The position numbers were made by a program, and so were the translations under genes. A stretch of DNA of 64,000 bases from Bacillus crepusculi (GTDB lineage: Bacteria; Bacillota; Bacilli; Bacillales; Bacillaceae): the NCBI RefSeq assembly GCF_014764715.1, contig NZ_JACXXE010000007.1, positions 124,001 to 188,000 on the forward strand. Reading direction: 5' to 3'. Position 1 is the stretch's first letter; each line of letters opens with the position of its first letter. Below the pieces are notes generated by a model. That model saw only the letters and a program-made list of their open reading frames with translations. It was not told where the DNA came from and did not search any database. Below, in pieces: positions 1-7,563 of this stretch.

Positions 1-34
1 TGGTGAATATACAGGCGGGCCATTAAATCAAGAA

Positions 35-69
35 AAGCCTTATATCTTATGAAGATATAAGGCCTTTTT
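35..69. terminator. Bidirectional terminator at the 3' end of yfmM
   Basis: A 12-bp perfect stem (GCCTTATATCTT paired with AAGATATAAGGC, 3-base loop) is followed by CTTTTT on the + strand and TTTT on the - strand. It lies just past the yfmM stop codon, so it should end yfmM and whatever + strand gene enters from the left edge. The first 50 bases stay open in one + frame, but too little is present to name a gene. Confidence 0.8.
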
Positions 70-73
70 GTGA

Positions 74-1627
74 TTACAGCACTTTTGTCGTCCAAGATTC
101 GCAATTCCAAGTTTCAGTTGCAACATCCTGATAAAATTCAGGTTCGTGGGAAATCAATAAGACACTGCCTTTATATTCTTTTAACGCACGTTTTAGTTCT
201 TCTTTGGCATCGACATCTAAGTGGTTTGTCGGCTCATCGAGAACAAGCAAATTCGTTTCTTCATTGATCAGCTTGCAAAGACGAACCTTTGCTTTCTCTC
301 CTCCGCTTAAAACAGACACGCGACTTTCAATATGTTTTGTCGTTAATCCGCATTTTGCAAGAGCGGCTCTCACTTCATATTGCGTGTAAGAAGGGAAGGT
401 ACTCCACACCTCTTCAATACAGGTGTTGCTGTTTTGCTCTTTTACTTCTTGCTCAAAGTAGCCAATGTGCAGGAATTCTCCTCGTTCCACCTCACCAGAA
501 ATTGGCGTGATTTCTCCAAGAAGACTTCGCAGCAACGTCGTTTTCCCGATACCGTTTGCACCGTATAACGCAATTTTTTGCCCGCGTTCCATTTTCAAAT
601 TCAATGGACGAGAGAGCGGCTCATCATAACCAATGACCAAATCTTTCGTTTCAAAAATCAGTTTCCCGGAAGTACGTGCCGGCTTAAAGTGGAATTCTGG
701 TTTTGGCTTTTCTGACGCTAATTCAATCATGTCCATTTTATCCAGTTTCTTTTGACGAGACATGGCCATATTTCGAGTGCTGACACGTGCTTTGTTTCTC
801 GCGACAAAATCCTTTAATTCAGCCACTTCCTGCTGCTGCCTTTTATAGGCTGCTTCTAGCTGCTGCTTTTTCACTTCGTACACTTGTTTAAATTGATCAT
901 AATCACCAACGTATCGCGTGAGTTCTTGATTTTCCACATGATAAATCAAGTTAATGACACTGTTTAGGAACGGAATATCATGTGAAATGAGGATAAACGC
1001 ATTTTCATATTCCTGCAAATAGCGCTTCAGCCATTCAATATGCTGTTCATCTAAATAGTTGGTCGGCTCATCGAGAAGAAGAATTTCAGGCTTTTCTAAC
1101 AGCAATTTCGCAAGCAATACTTTTGTACGCTGTCCACCGCTCAGCTCCGTCACATCACGGTCCAGCCCGAGATCCGTTAACCCAAGACCTCTTGCAATTT
1201 CCTCTACCTTGGAATCAATAATATAAAAATCATTATTCGTTAGGGCATCCTGAATGACACCGACTTCTTCTAAAAGCTTTTCCAGCTCATCAGGATCTGC
1301 TTCACCCATTTTTTCGTAAATGTCATTCATTGCGGCTTCCATGGAAAATAAATAATGGAATGCATCTTGAAGGACTTCACGAATTGTTCTTCCTTTTTCA
1401 AGCACGGTATGCTGATCAAGGTAGCCGACACGGACATTTTTCGCCCATTCGACCTTTCCTGCATCTGGCTCCAGCTTGCCAGTAATAATATTCATAAACG
1501 TTGACTTTCCTTCACCGTTGGCGCCAATTAAACCGACATGCTCGCCTTTTAATAAACGGAAGGAGACTTCGTGAAAAATGGCTCTGTCGCCAAAGCCATG
1601 GCTTAAATCTTTAACAGATAATATCAT
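74..1627 (-). CDS. yfmM: ABC-F family ATPase YfmM
   Basis: A 517-residue protein with two ABC cassettes in tandem and no membrane segments, the layout of the ABC-F family, whose members bind ribosomes and act in translation or ribosome protection rather than transport. Walker A motifs lie near residues 35-43 (GANGEGKST) and 355-363 (GANGIGKTT). Each cassette has an LSGGQ/LSGGE signature and a Walker B ending in LDEPTN, and a charged linker rich in Lys, Arg and Gln joins them. The ATG is preceded by GAGGTG at good spacing. B. subtilis YfmM has 518 residues and also sits next to the helicase gene yfmL, which is divergent here and separated by about 150 bp. The exact cellular role of YfmM is not known to me. 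Confidence 0.93.
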   Translation of the reverse strand: MILSVKDLSHGFGDRAIFHEVSFRLLKGEHVGLIGANGEGKSTFMNIITGKLEPDAGKVEWAKNVRVGYLDQHTVLEKGRTIREVLQDAFHYLFSMEAAMNDIYEKMGEADPDELEKLLEEVGVIQDALTNNDFYIIDSKVEEIARGLGLTDLGLDRDVTELSGGQRTKVLLAKLLLEKPEILLLDEPTNYLDEQHIEWLKRYLQEYENAFILISHDIPFLNSVINLIYHVENQELTRYVGDYDQFKQVYEVKKQQLEAAYKRQQQEVAELKDFVARNKARVSTRNMAMSRQKKLDKMDMIELASEKPKPEFHFKPARTSGKLIFETKDLVIGYDEPLSRPLNLKMERGQKIALYGANGIGKTTLLRSLLGEITPISGEVERGEFLHIGYFEQEVKEQNSNTCIEEVWSTFPSYTQYEVRAALAKCGLTTKHIESRVSVLSGGEKAKVRLCKLINEETNLLVLDEPTNHLDVDAKEELKRALKEYKGSVLLISHEPEFYQDVATETWNCESWTTKVL

Positions 1628-1779
1628 TTTTTACACCTCAAATAGTTTCAAAACGGCTAGTGCCTCTCATGATTATATCGAACTGTTCGGCTCGATAAAA
1701 GCATCAAAAGAAAAATTGCGTTTCAAAGCTGATTTTGAGATACTTAAGGATAGATTGAATGAGGATAAAGGAGATCGAC

Positions 1780-2922
1780 ATGACGGAAAATTGGGCATTT
1801 TTGAAAGAAGCAAAGCCATTTATTCAAGAAAACTTTCAAGCGGCTGGCTTCGAAAAACCAACAGCTATACAAGAACAAACAGCAGAATGGATTACGGAAA
1901 AACGTGATGTGATCGCAGAATCACCAACTGGAACAGGGAAGACACTTGCGTATGTGTTGCCGCTTTTAAATAAAATTGATGTGAATATCAAACACCCGCA
2001 AGTCTTAATCTTGGCACCTTCAAGAGAGCTTGTGATGCAAATTTTTGATGTCGTGCAAGCGTTCAAACAAGGATCAGACATCAAAGCCGTCTCCTTGATT
2101 GGCGGAGCGAACATCAAGAAGCAGCAGGAAAAGCTAAAGAAACATCCGAACATCGTGGTGGCGACACCTGGCCGCGTACAAGAATTAATCAAAATCAAGA
2201 AACTGAAAATGCACGAAGTCAAAACGGTCGTGTTAGATGAAGCAGATCAGCTTCTTGTGCCAGAGCATATGAAAACGATCCAAGCGATCATTAAGTCCAC
2301 ATTAAAAGAAAGACAAATCCTTTGTTTTTCTGCGACTTTGAAAGAGGAAACGATTCAACTAATCAAAGAAATGACATCTGAGCCAGAGGTATTGAAAATT
2401 GCTAGAAGTGAGGAAGAAGCGCAGAAAGTAGGTCACTATTATCTGTTATGTGATCAGCGTGATAAAGTGAAATTACTGCAAAAGCTATCACGAATTGAGG
2501 CCATGCATGCACTCGTTTTTGTGCGTGATATTACGAACTTAAGCATTTATGCAGAGAAATTAGCGTATCACCATGTCGACCTTGGTGTGCTTCATAGTGA
2601 AGCGAAAAAGGCTGAGCGTGCTGTCATCTTAAAAGCATTTGAACAGTGTGAATTCCCGCTTCTTTTAGCAACAGATATTGCAGCAAGAGGTATTGATATT
2701 GATGATTTGCCATACGTCATTCATGCAGATTTGCCAAATGAAGAGGGCTACATCCACCGTTCAGGTAGAACCGGACGCGCAGGAAAAGAAGGGGCTGTTA
2801 TCAGCCTTGTCACACCTCAAGAGCAATCAATGCTGAAGAAAATGGCGAAAAAGCTGAATCTTTCGCTTGAGGAAATTGTTTATAAGCAAGGCCAGCTCCA
2901 GCTCGTTCCGCAGCAGGCATAA
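1780..2922 (+). CDS. yfmL: DEAD-box ATP-dependent RNA helicase YfmL
   Basis: A 380-residue DEAD-box helicase; in B. subtilis YfmL helps remodel RNA during ribosome assembly and cold growth. The helicase motifs run in order: Q motif (PTAIQEQ), motif I (SPTGTGKT), motif Ia (APSREL), DEAD (VLDEADQ), SAT (FSATL), and the C-terminal RecA domain with TDIAARGIDI and HRSGRTGRAGK. There is no long basic or RNA-binding tail, so it is a minimal helicase. The ATG at 1780 was chosen over an upstream in-frame ATG (1759) because AAAGGAG lies 5-6 bases before it and the length then matches B. subtilis YfmL (376). It is divergent from yfmM and ends at a strong terminator. Confidence 0.93.
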   Translation: MTENWAFLKEAKPFIQENFQAAGFEKPTAIQEQTAEWITEKRDVIAESPTGTGKTLAYVLPLLNKIDVNIKHPQVLILAPSRELVMQIFDVVQAFKQGSDIKAVSLIGGANIKKQQEKLKKHPNIVVATPGRVQELIKIKKLKMHEVKTVVLDEADQLLVPEHMKTIQAIIKSTLKERQILCFSATLKEETIQLIKEMTSEPEVLKIARSEEEAQKVGHYYLLCDQRDKVKLLQKLSRIEAMHALVFVRDITNLSIYAEKLAYHHVDLGVLHSEAKKAERAVILKAFEQCEFPLLLATDIAARGIDIDDLPYVIHADLPNEEGYIHRSGRTGRAGKEGAVISLVTPQEQSMLKKMAKKLNLSLEEIVYKQGQLQLVPQQA

Positions 2923-2923
2923 G

Positions 2924-2953
2924 AAAAGGACCCTTCCGCATGAAGGTCCTTTT
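2924..2953 (+). terminator. Rho-independent terminator after yfmL
   Basis: AAAAGGACC pairs with GGTCCTTTT around a short loop that begins right after the yfmL stop codon. Confidence 0.8.
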
Positions 2954-3037
2954 AGCGTGTAGACAGACGCTTGCATTGTCAGTCCTGCGTGCCGTTTTTC
3001 TAGATTTCAAAGATTTTCATATCACGCTGAAAAGAAG

Positions 3038-3075
3038 AAAAAGGGCTGAAATCAAGATCATTTCAGCCCTTTTTC
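3038..3075. terminator. Bidirectional terminator at the 3' end of yfmJ
   Basis: A perfect stem of AAAAAGGGCTGAAAT with ATTTCAGCCCTTTTT around an 8-base loop. The A- and T-runs let it work on both strands. It directly abuts the yfmJ stop codon. Confidence 0.85.
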
Positions 3076-3076
3076 G

Positions 3077-4081
3077 TTATGAAATTTTGACAAGCTGTTT
3101 TCCGACATTTTCACCTTTGAATAATCCAAGGAATGCATCAGGAATGTTGTCAAAGCCTTCAATGATTGTTTCTTTATATGTGAGTTTGTCTTCTTTTACC
3201 CATTGTGCGAGATCCTTCGCTGCCTCTCCAAAACGATCTGAATAGTTGCCAACGATGAAGCCTTGCATCAATGCGCTTGTTTTGATAAGTTTTGTTTGCA
3301 CACGCGGTCCGATGTCCTCGCTTGCGCTAATGTTATAAGAAGAAATAGCGCCGCACACTGGAATACGTGCAAAGCGGTTCAAATGATTCATCACGGCATC
3401 AGAGATTTCGCCGCCTACATTGTCAAAATACACATCGACACCGTTTGGACAGGCCTTTGCAATGGCATCATCTAGATCATTTGTTGTTTTATAATTAATC
3501 GTTTCATCAAAGCCCAGCTCTTTTAAATAAGCCAGCTTATCATCAGATCCGGCAATTCCAACGACGTGTGCGCCTTTGATTTTAGCGATTTGTCCAACAA
3601 CGGAACCAACGGCACCTGCGGCTCCAGAAATGACAACGGTCTCGCCTTCTTTTGGCTGGCCAATTGAAAGAAGTCCAAAATAGGCTGTTTGCCCAGGCAT
3701 GCCCAAAATCCCTAAGTAATAGGATAATGGCGCAATGGATGGATCAATTTTTGTCAGCGACTCAGCCTTGGCAGTCGAATATTCCTGCCAGCCGAGGAAT
3801 CCAAGGACAAAATCACCTTTTTCAAATTGAGGCGATTTTGACTCGACGACCTCTCCGACAACACCACCCTGAATCACTTCATTTAGCTTGAACGGAGGTG
3901 TATAGGATTTTGTATCCTGCATTCTTCCTCTCATATAAGGGTCTACAGACACATATTTCGTTTGAATCAAGACTTCGCCATCTTGCGGCACAGGTATATC
4001 AACTGTTTCAAAATGAAAAACATCTTTTGTAGGTAATCCTTTTGGACGTTTGGCTAATTGAATTTGCTTTTGCTGACTCAT
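3077..4081 (-). CDS. yfmJ: Zinc-independent medium-chain NADP-dependent oxidoreductase YfmJ
   Basis: A 334-residue medium-chain dehydrogenase/reductase of the leukotriene B4 12-hydroxydehydrogenase / enoyl reductase group. These enzymes reduce activated C=C bonds with NADPH. The N-terminal GroES-like catalytic domain carries the family stretch VDPYMRGRM and lacks the zinc-ligand pattern of alcohol dehydrogenases. The Rossmann domain has GAAGAVGSVVGQ near residue 150. The start has GGGAGG upstream. It follows the same neighbours as in B. subtilis (yfmJ next to yfmL), although here yfmK is absent. The physiological substrate is not evident from the sequence. Confidence 0.9.
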   Translation of the reverse strand: MSQQKQIQLAKRPKGLPTKDVFHFETVDIPVPQDGEVLIQTKYVSVDPYMRGRMQDTKSYTPPFKLNEVIQGGVVGEVVESKSPQFEKGDFVLGFLGWQEYSTAKAESLTKIDPSIAPLSYYLGILGMPGQTAYFGLLSIGQPKEGETVVISGAAGAVGSVVGQIAKIKGAHVVGIAGSDDKLAYLKELGFDETINYKTTNDLDDAIAKACPNGVDVYFDNVGGEISDAVMNHLNRFARIPVCGAISSYNISASEDIGPRVQTKLIKTSALMQGFIVGNYSDRFGEAAKDLAQWVKEDKLTYKETIIEGFDNIPDAFLGLFKGENVGKQLVKIS

Positions 4082-4171
4082 GTCAAATCCTCCCTTTCAC
4101 TTGCATCCTAGATTTACATTAACATGATGCTTCTTTTCATTCAAAACATACGGTCTTTTCAAAACACATAC

Positions 4172-4213
4172 AAAAAAGCAGCCACCATCTAAAAGAATGG
4201 GACTACTTTTTTT
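4172..4213 (-). terminator. Terminator overlapping the end of the yfmB-like gene
   Basis: On the - strand a stem with one bulge (AAGTAGTC+CCAT with ATGG+GGCTGCTT) is followed by TTTTTT. The stem begins inside the last codons of the gene, which makes a compact 3' end. Confidence 0.65.
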
Positions 4214-4580
4214 GAAAAGAGACAGAGAGGAGCGGCGGGAGACAACCCAACAGCTGATATACGTCCGCATCACGTTCTTTTAATAAATATTCATTGGCAT
4301 TTTGCATGGAGGCTTTTATCATATCGCGTGTCACAAAAGGAAAAAGGATATTCAAGTATGAGGACAACAGGTCTTGTGGATCATGTTCAATCGACTCGAT
4401 ATCTCCAATGTTAATAATGATGGAAAAGAGATAATCAATGGAGATGCAAAAGTGCTGTTCAGCAAACAATGTAAGCGGCTGTGCTTTTGCTTCTTCGGGC
4501 TTCCACTTTTGAAAAAGCTGTTTGACCAAATCACTGACTACCCAAGCATTAAACTGCTGCTCAGCTGAAAAATAATACAT
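4203..4580 (-). CDS. yfmB: YfmB-like protein of unknown function
   Basis: A 125-residue soluble protein starting MYYFSAEQQFN. I chose the ATG at 4580 over the longer frame from 4667: GAGGT sits 7-8 bases upstream of 4580, while the extra 29 residues of the longer form would be an ill-placed hydrophobic stretch. The sequence and its place between yfmJ and yflT recall B. subtilis YfmB (about 122 residues, start MQYFS as I remember it), a protein without assigned function. No catalytic motif or membrane segment is visible. It is acidic in the middle and has several Asp/Glu-rich turns. Confidence 0.7.
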   Translation of the reverse strand: MYYFSAEQQFNAWVVSDLVKQLFQKWKPEEAKAQPLTLFAEQHFCISIDYLFSIIINIGDIESIEHDPQDLLSSYLNILFPFVTRDMIKASMQNANEYLLKERDADVYQLLGCLPPLLSVSFQKK

Positions 4581-4743
4581 CAGCGCTACCTCATTTCTAG
4601 CCTCCAGTATCAAAATTGTACAACAAATCAACAGGAATGAACATAATATTTCAGAAAATTTAGTCATTTTTACAGAGATTTTGACAAAAATAAGTCAATA
4701 GGCACGATCAATCCATGCGGCAAAATGGATGTGCTGTTTGAAG

Positions 4744-4768
4744 GTTTAATGACAAAAGTGATGGGTAA
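4744..4768 (+). promoter_or_regulatory. SigB promoter for yflT
   Basis: GTTTAA, a 13-base spacer, then GGGTAA fits the general-stress sigma-B consensus GTTTAA-N12-14-GGGWAW closely. It lies 34 bases before the yflT start codon. The B. subtilis yflT gene is a known SigB target, which supports the call. Confidence 0.85.
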
Positions 4769-4801
4769 AAGATTCGTAAGACATTAAAGGAGGAATATTA
4801 A

Positions 4802-5149
4802 ATGAAACCTGTTGTAAGAGAGTATTCAAATGATGAAACACTTCAAAGAGATGTAGAGCAATTAAAATCACTCGGTGTTGCAAGAGAGGACATTTATGTT
4901 CTGTCCCATGACGATGATCGAACAGAACGAATTGCAAGTAATGCAGATGCCAATACGATAGGTCCAAGAGAAGTTGGACTCAAACATGCTGTTGGGAATA
5001 TCTTTAGTAAAAAGGGCGATGAACTCCGCAATAAAATTCATGAGATTGGATTCTCTAAAGAAGAAGCGGAAACCTTTGAAGAACATTTAGACGAAGGAAA
5101 AGTTCTTCTATTTGTGACAGATCATGAAAAAGTGAAAACCTGGGCGTAA
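4802..5149 (+). CDS. yflT: General stress protein YflT (GS17M family)
   Basis: A 115-residue, very acidic, soluble protein of the general stress protein 17M family. The fold repeats a pattern like that of heat-shock-induced YflT in B. subtilis (114 residues): an N-terminal strand-helix that reads 'VVREYSNDE', a central VSR/GxxxxxxYVLSHDD segment, and a C-terminal helix ending in LFVTDHEKVKTW. Its molecular activity is unknown. AAAGGAGG precedes the ATG. A SigB promoter lies directly upstream, so it should be induced by heat, salt, ethanol and energy stress. It marks the left border of an accessory region that separates it from citS. Confidence 0.9.
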   Translation: MKPVVREYSNDETLQRDVEQLKSLGVAREDIYVLSHDDDRTERIASNADANTIGPREVGLKHAVGNIFSKKGDELRNKIHEIGFSKEEAETFEEHLDEGKVLLFVTDHEKVKTWA

Positions 5150-5184
5150 ACGCCAACTTTAAAACGCTTTTTTGCTAAAGGGCT

Positions 5185-5221
5185 AAAAGGATGCTTTCGT
5201 TTAACTCTTTGGCATCCTTTT
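5185..5221 (+). terminator. Terminator after yflT
   Basis: AAAAGGATGC pairs with GCATCCTTTT across a 17-base loop, about 35 bases after the yflT stop codon. The U-tract is short. Confidence 0.6.
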
Positions 5222-5244
5222 CAGCGTAACATGAGTACCTTTTC

Positions 5245-5372
5245 AGTCTAGGAAAGGCGAGCACCGGAGCAAAGCGAATGGCACATTCGTGAGCACTGGA
5301 CCGCGAGACCTAACAAAGAATACGAGAGTTATCTATACACTGAGCCTCTTACTTTTGTAAGGGGCTTTTTTT
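5245..5372 (+). ncRNA. Structured intergenic element ending in a terminator
   Basis: This segment has unusually high GC for an intergenic region. It holds the imperfect direct repeat GAGCACCGGA (5259) / GAGCACTGGA (5291), flanking a perfect hairpin CGAATG-gca-CATTCG (5275-5289). It ends with a strong terminator at 5343-5372 (AGCCTCTTAC with GTAAGGGGCT, then seven T). No ORF fits it. I infer either a small RNA with its own terminator or a copy of a dispersed intergenic repeat; no match can be proven without a search. Confidence 0.45.
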
Positions 5373-5731
5373 CATGTCATCATGTCTTTGATCAGAAACC
5401 CATCTTTTTTACCATAATAAGAAAGGTCAATAGATTGGAATAAACAGTCAAACATTCTAATTGAAAATGTAGAAATACCAAAGGGAATCATTAAAAAACA
5501 GAAAAAATAGTTAAAATATCACAAAAAATCATTCGGGAAATAATCATTATATCTTTCACATTTGTCTCAAAATGAAATAAAAATCTTGTGTAATTTAGTA
5601 GATAAATTTCTTAGTTCTATTGGTGTAAGTTGTATTTTTGTGTAGAAATAAGTGTTTTGAGGTCAAAAAACCACGAAAAATACCTGTATTTTCAATTAGA
5701 AAATTCATTCTAATGTTTAGGAAATAATTTG
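5373..5731. other. AT-rich gene-free stretch
   Basis: About 360 very AT-rich bases with no credible ORF, hairpin or repeat that I can see on either strand. It separates the structured element from the promoter at 5732. Confidence 0.5.
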
Positions 5732-5760
5732 TTGACAAAATAATCTAAAAACAATATATT
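5732..5760 (+). promoter_or_regulatory. Near-consensus SigA promoter
   Basis: TTGACA, exactly 17 bases, then TATATT: five or six of six matches in each box. Transcription would start near 5767 and read through the small ORFs at 5779-6164 and, if the terminator at 6164-6203 is passed, into the toxA-like methyltransferase. It is the strongest promoter-like sequence before that gene. Confidence 0.75.
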
Positions 5761-5778
5761 TGGCTTAATCCAGTCATT

Positions 5779-5934
5779 ATGGAATTAGTTGTTAAAAAAC
5801 TGGTGGGTTTACTCGATGTGTATTTTAGTGAAAGGTGGTGCGTGCAGCAAAGGGGGCAAGCGTTTCTGAAAGATAAACATGTTCTACTAAACCAGAGAAA
5901 ATATCTTTTACTTGAAGAAGACATGAAAGAATAA
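5779..5934 (+). CDS. Possible 51-residue small protein
   Basis: An ATG 12 bases after the predicted transcript start opens a frame of 51 codons (start MELVVKKLVG, end LLLEEDMKE). The composition is protein-like: an amphipathic start, then a basic middle and an acidic tail. There is no ribosome-binding site at the ATG. A second, overlapping 17-codon frame at 5816-5869 (start MCILVKGG, two Cys) has GGTGG about 9 bases before its ATG. Only one of the two, or neither, may be translated. No relative recognised. Confidence 0.3.
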   Translation: MELVVKKLVGLLDVYFSERWCVQQRGQAFLKDKHVLLNQRKYLLLEEDMKE

Positions 5935-5997
5935 TAGTTTTTCTAAACAATAGCTTGACCTTTCTACTATGATCAATTTGTAAGAGGTATCAAAAAA

Positions 5998-6069
5998 ATG
6001 AGCGTTCTTGTAAAAGCTGATCAGAGGATTATAAAAGAGAAAGCGGTTTCAATAAAGCCTTTGGAATGA
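5998..6069 (+). CDS. Possible 23-residue peptide
   Basis: ATG at 5998 with AAGAGGT nine bases upstream opens a 23-codon frame (start MSVLVKADQ, end SIKPLE) that stops just before the ribosome-binding site of the next peptide. It has no hydrophobic export signal. The good spacing supports translation, but the length alone is too short to be sure. It lies in the same predicted transcript as the peptide at 6096. Confidence 0.4.
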   Translation: MSVLVKADQRIIKEKAVSIKPLE

Positions 6070-6095
6070 TCGAACATTGAAGGAGGTGAACTCAT

Positions 6096-6164
6096 ATGAA
6101 AAAAAGAGACAACAAGCTGAGGCGCCGTATCTTTCGAATCGCTGCATGTGAGGGTGAGTGCTGA
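6096..6164 (+). CDS. Basic 22-residue peptide with perfect ribosome-binding site, possible leader peptide
   Basis: AAGGAGGTGA, the ideal Bacillus ribosome-binding site, lies 7 bases before an ATG that opens a 22-codon frame. The N-terminal part is strongly basic (KKRDNKLRRR); the C-terminus is CEGEC with two Cys. The stop codon overlaps the first base of a terminator hairpin. Such a short, strongly translated frame that ends on a terminator upstream of a biosynthetic gene looks like either a leader peptide for attenuation or a secreted/acting micropeptide. I do not recognise the sequence. Confidence 0.5.
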   Translation: MKKRDNKLRRRIFRIAACEGEC

Positions 6165-6203
6165 AAAAGAAGAGTGAACATGTGGGGTGCTTCTCTTCTT
6201 TTT
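6164..6203 (+). terminator. Terminator between the peptide ORFs and the toxA-like gene
   Basis: A perfect 11-bp stem (AAAAAGAAGAG with CTCTTCTTTTT) encloses an 18-base loop and ends in a T-run. It lies 100 bases before the methyltransferase start, so it could end the small transcript or act as an attenuator. Confidence 0.65.
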
Positions 6204-6311
6204 CAGAAAACAGATTTCCTAAAAAATCCATCTTCCATTCTATCATAAGGCTTTTTGCTTGAAAACCATCTCTGCCAGAAAAGATGATTTTGAATTGAAG
6301 GAGGTCCCGTG

Positions 6312-6968
6312 ATGAAAAAGGCTTTGTACCATGAAGACAGTGGGTTGTATTTAGAAAAAATGCGTACGGCATTTCAAGAGCATTATGAGCAAAGAACAGA
6401 TATGTGGTCCACTGATCCGTCATTAACGGACGCAGCTGTGATGTCATTAAAGGCATGGCGCTCAAGGGAAAAGGATGCACTTGCTTCTGTGCTGGATATC
6501 GGGTGCGGGAACGGCCGGGCACTTGAACATTTAAGCGGGCTCTCTCTATATGTCGGCATTGATCTGTATGAGCATGAGGAGTGGGAAGGGTTAAAGAAAA
6601 GAGAAACAGTTCCTGTCCATTTTGTTCATCAAGATTTTATGTCATGGTCAATGGATCAGGGGCGCGGGATGCAGTTTGATTTAATTTTAGATCATGGCTG
6701 TTTTCACCATCAACATCCTGATGATCACGAACGTTACTTAAAGCAGGTATCTTCTTTACTTCATGAAGGTGGCGTCTTTTCACTTGTTGTATGGGGAGAA
6801 GAGTGGAAAACAGGATTAATCGGAGAAGATGGCCGATTTCATTTTTCATTTTCAGATTCTCAGCTTGGAGAAAGAATTTGTACATCAGGTCTTGAGCTTG
6901 TATCGATTGCACCATTAAAAGCAAAGGCTGGAATCAGCCAGCATCATGTCATTGCCGTCAAAATCTAG
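6312..6968 (+). CDS. Class I SAM-dependent methyltransferase, ToxA-like
   Basis: A 218-residue class I methyltransferase. The SAM-binding glycine loop is VLDIGCGNGRALEHL near residue 60, followed by the acidic ribose contact GIDLYE, a post-II DLILDHGCFHH segment and the late motif LLHEGGVFSLVVWG. I chose ATG 6312 over the adjacent GTG 6309 because GGAGG is then 7 bases away. In the toxoflavin operon of Burkholderia glumae, toxA is a SAM methyltransferase that carries out the N-methylations of the azapteridine. Here the gene stands at the head of genes matching toxB, toxD, toxC and toxE, so a ToxA role is inferred from context; methyltransferase substrate cannot be read from motifs. The upstream terminator suggests regulated read-through. 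Confidence 0.8.
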   Translation: MKKALYHEDSGLYLEKMRTAFQEHYEQRTDMWSTDPSLTDAAVMSLKAWRSREKDALASVLDIGCGNGRALEHLSGLSLYVGIDLYEHEEWEGLKKRETVPVHFVHQDFMSWSMDQGRGMQFDLILDHGCFHHQHPDDHERYLKQVSSLLHEGGVFSLVVWGEEWKTGLIGEDGRFHFSFSDSQLGERICTSGLELVSIAPLKAKAGISQHHVIAVKI

Positions 6969-7560
6969 TACAAAGGAGGATAAACGCGAAGCATGAGGTG
7001 ATGGTTCAAGCGAGTTAAGTGATGCAATCCTACTAGCTAAAAAGAAGTATCATCTGTTCATTAATGATGAATGGAGAGCTTAGATGGGACGCATTGATGT
7101 GACCAAAAGCATTCGAAGAACCAGCGCTTCTAGTAAAAGATAGAAAGCAGCTCGAAGCTTACGGAGGTATTCTTTTAAGAAAAAGCATGCATGCTCCATT
7201 CAGCAATCACCGGATCGTGTCACTGCTTTTACAGAGAATACAGTGTATGAAGCTCGATTTCTGCTCCTTTGTACTTGACACTGGACAAAGGCCAGATCGT
7301 AAGTGAAATCGTCAGTTCTTCAGGCATCAAAAGAAGTGAAAATGAAGATTCTTTTACGAAAATAAAGGTACTAAACGATGAGAGGCATTGTGCATCCATG
7401 GAGCGAATGTATGCAGCCGGTATTTGTACAGGCATTTTCTCATAAGGCGTGATTGCAGCTGGAAACGGGTGCCCAGGCTATGGGAGTGCGTACACATATT
7501 CATCACTCCATCACTGCGCTGCCAAAATCGAATTGGGTGCAGTGATGAATAGGGGGGAGA
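6969..7560 (+). pseudogene. Decayed coding remnant between the toxA-like and toxB-like genes
   Basis: A strong AAAGGAGG follows the methyltransferase stop codon, but no intact gene comes after it. Open fragments lie in different frames: one around 7013-7081 reads GSSELSDAILLAKKKY then HLFINDEWRA and stops, and resembles the ILARRYxxxLFINDYWRLA stretch of thiamine-phosphate synthase (ThiE). Another around 7103-7290 and a third around 7275-7440 are also open and codon-like. Frames are broken by stops and shifts. I read it as a gene of the ancestral operon that has decayed. The family is uncertain; the ThiE resemblance covers about 20 residues only. Confidence 0.5.
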
Positions 7561-7563
7561 CAA

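Noticed and set aside
2-52. Possible C-terminus of a + strand gene entering from the left edge
   Set aside because: One of two open frames could be a gene end, but 17 codons are not enough to choose or name it.
5990-6310. Long - strand frame over 6049-6522
   Set aside because: It runs antisense to the leader ORFs and the methyltransferase and has no supporting start signal.
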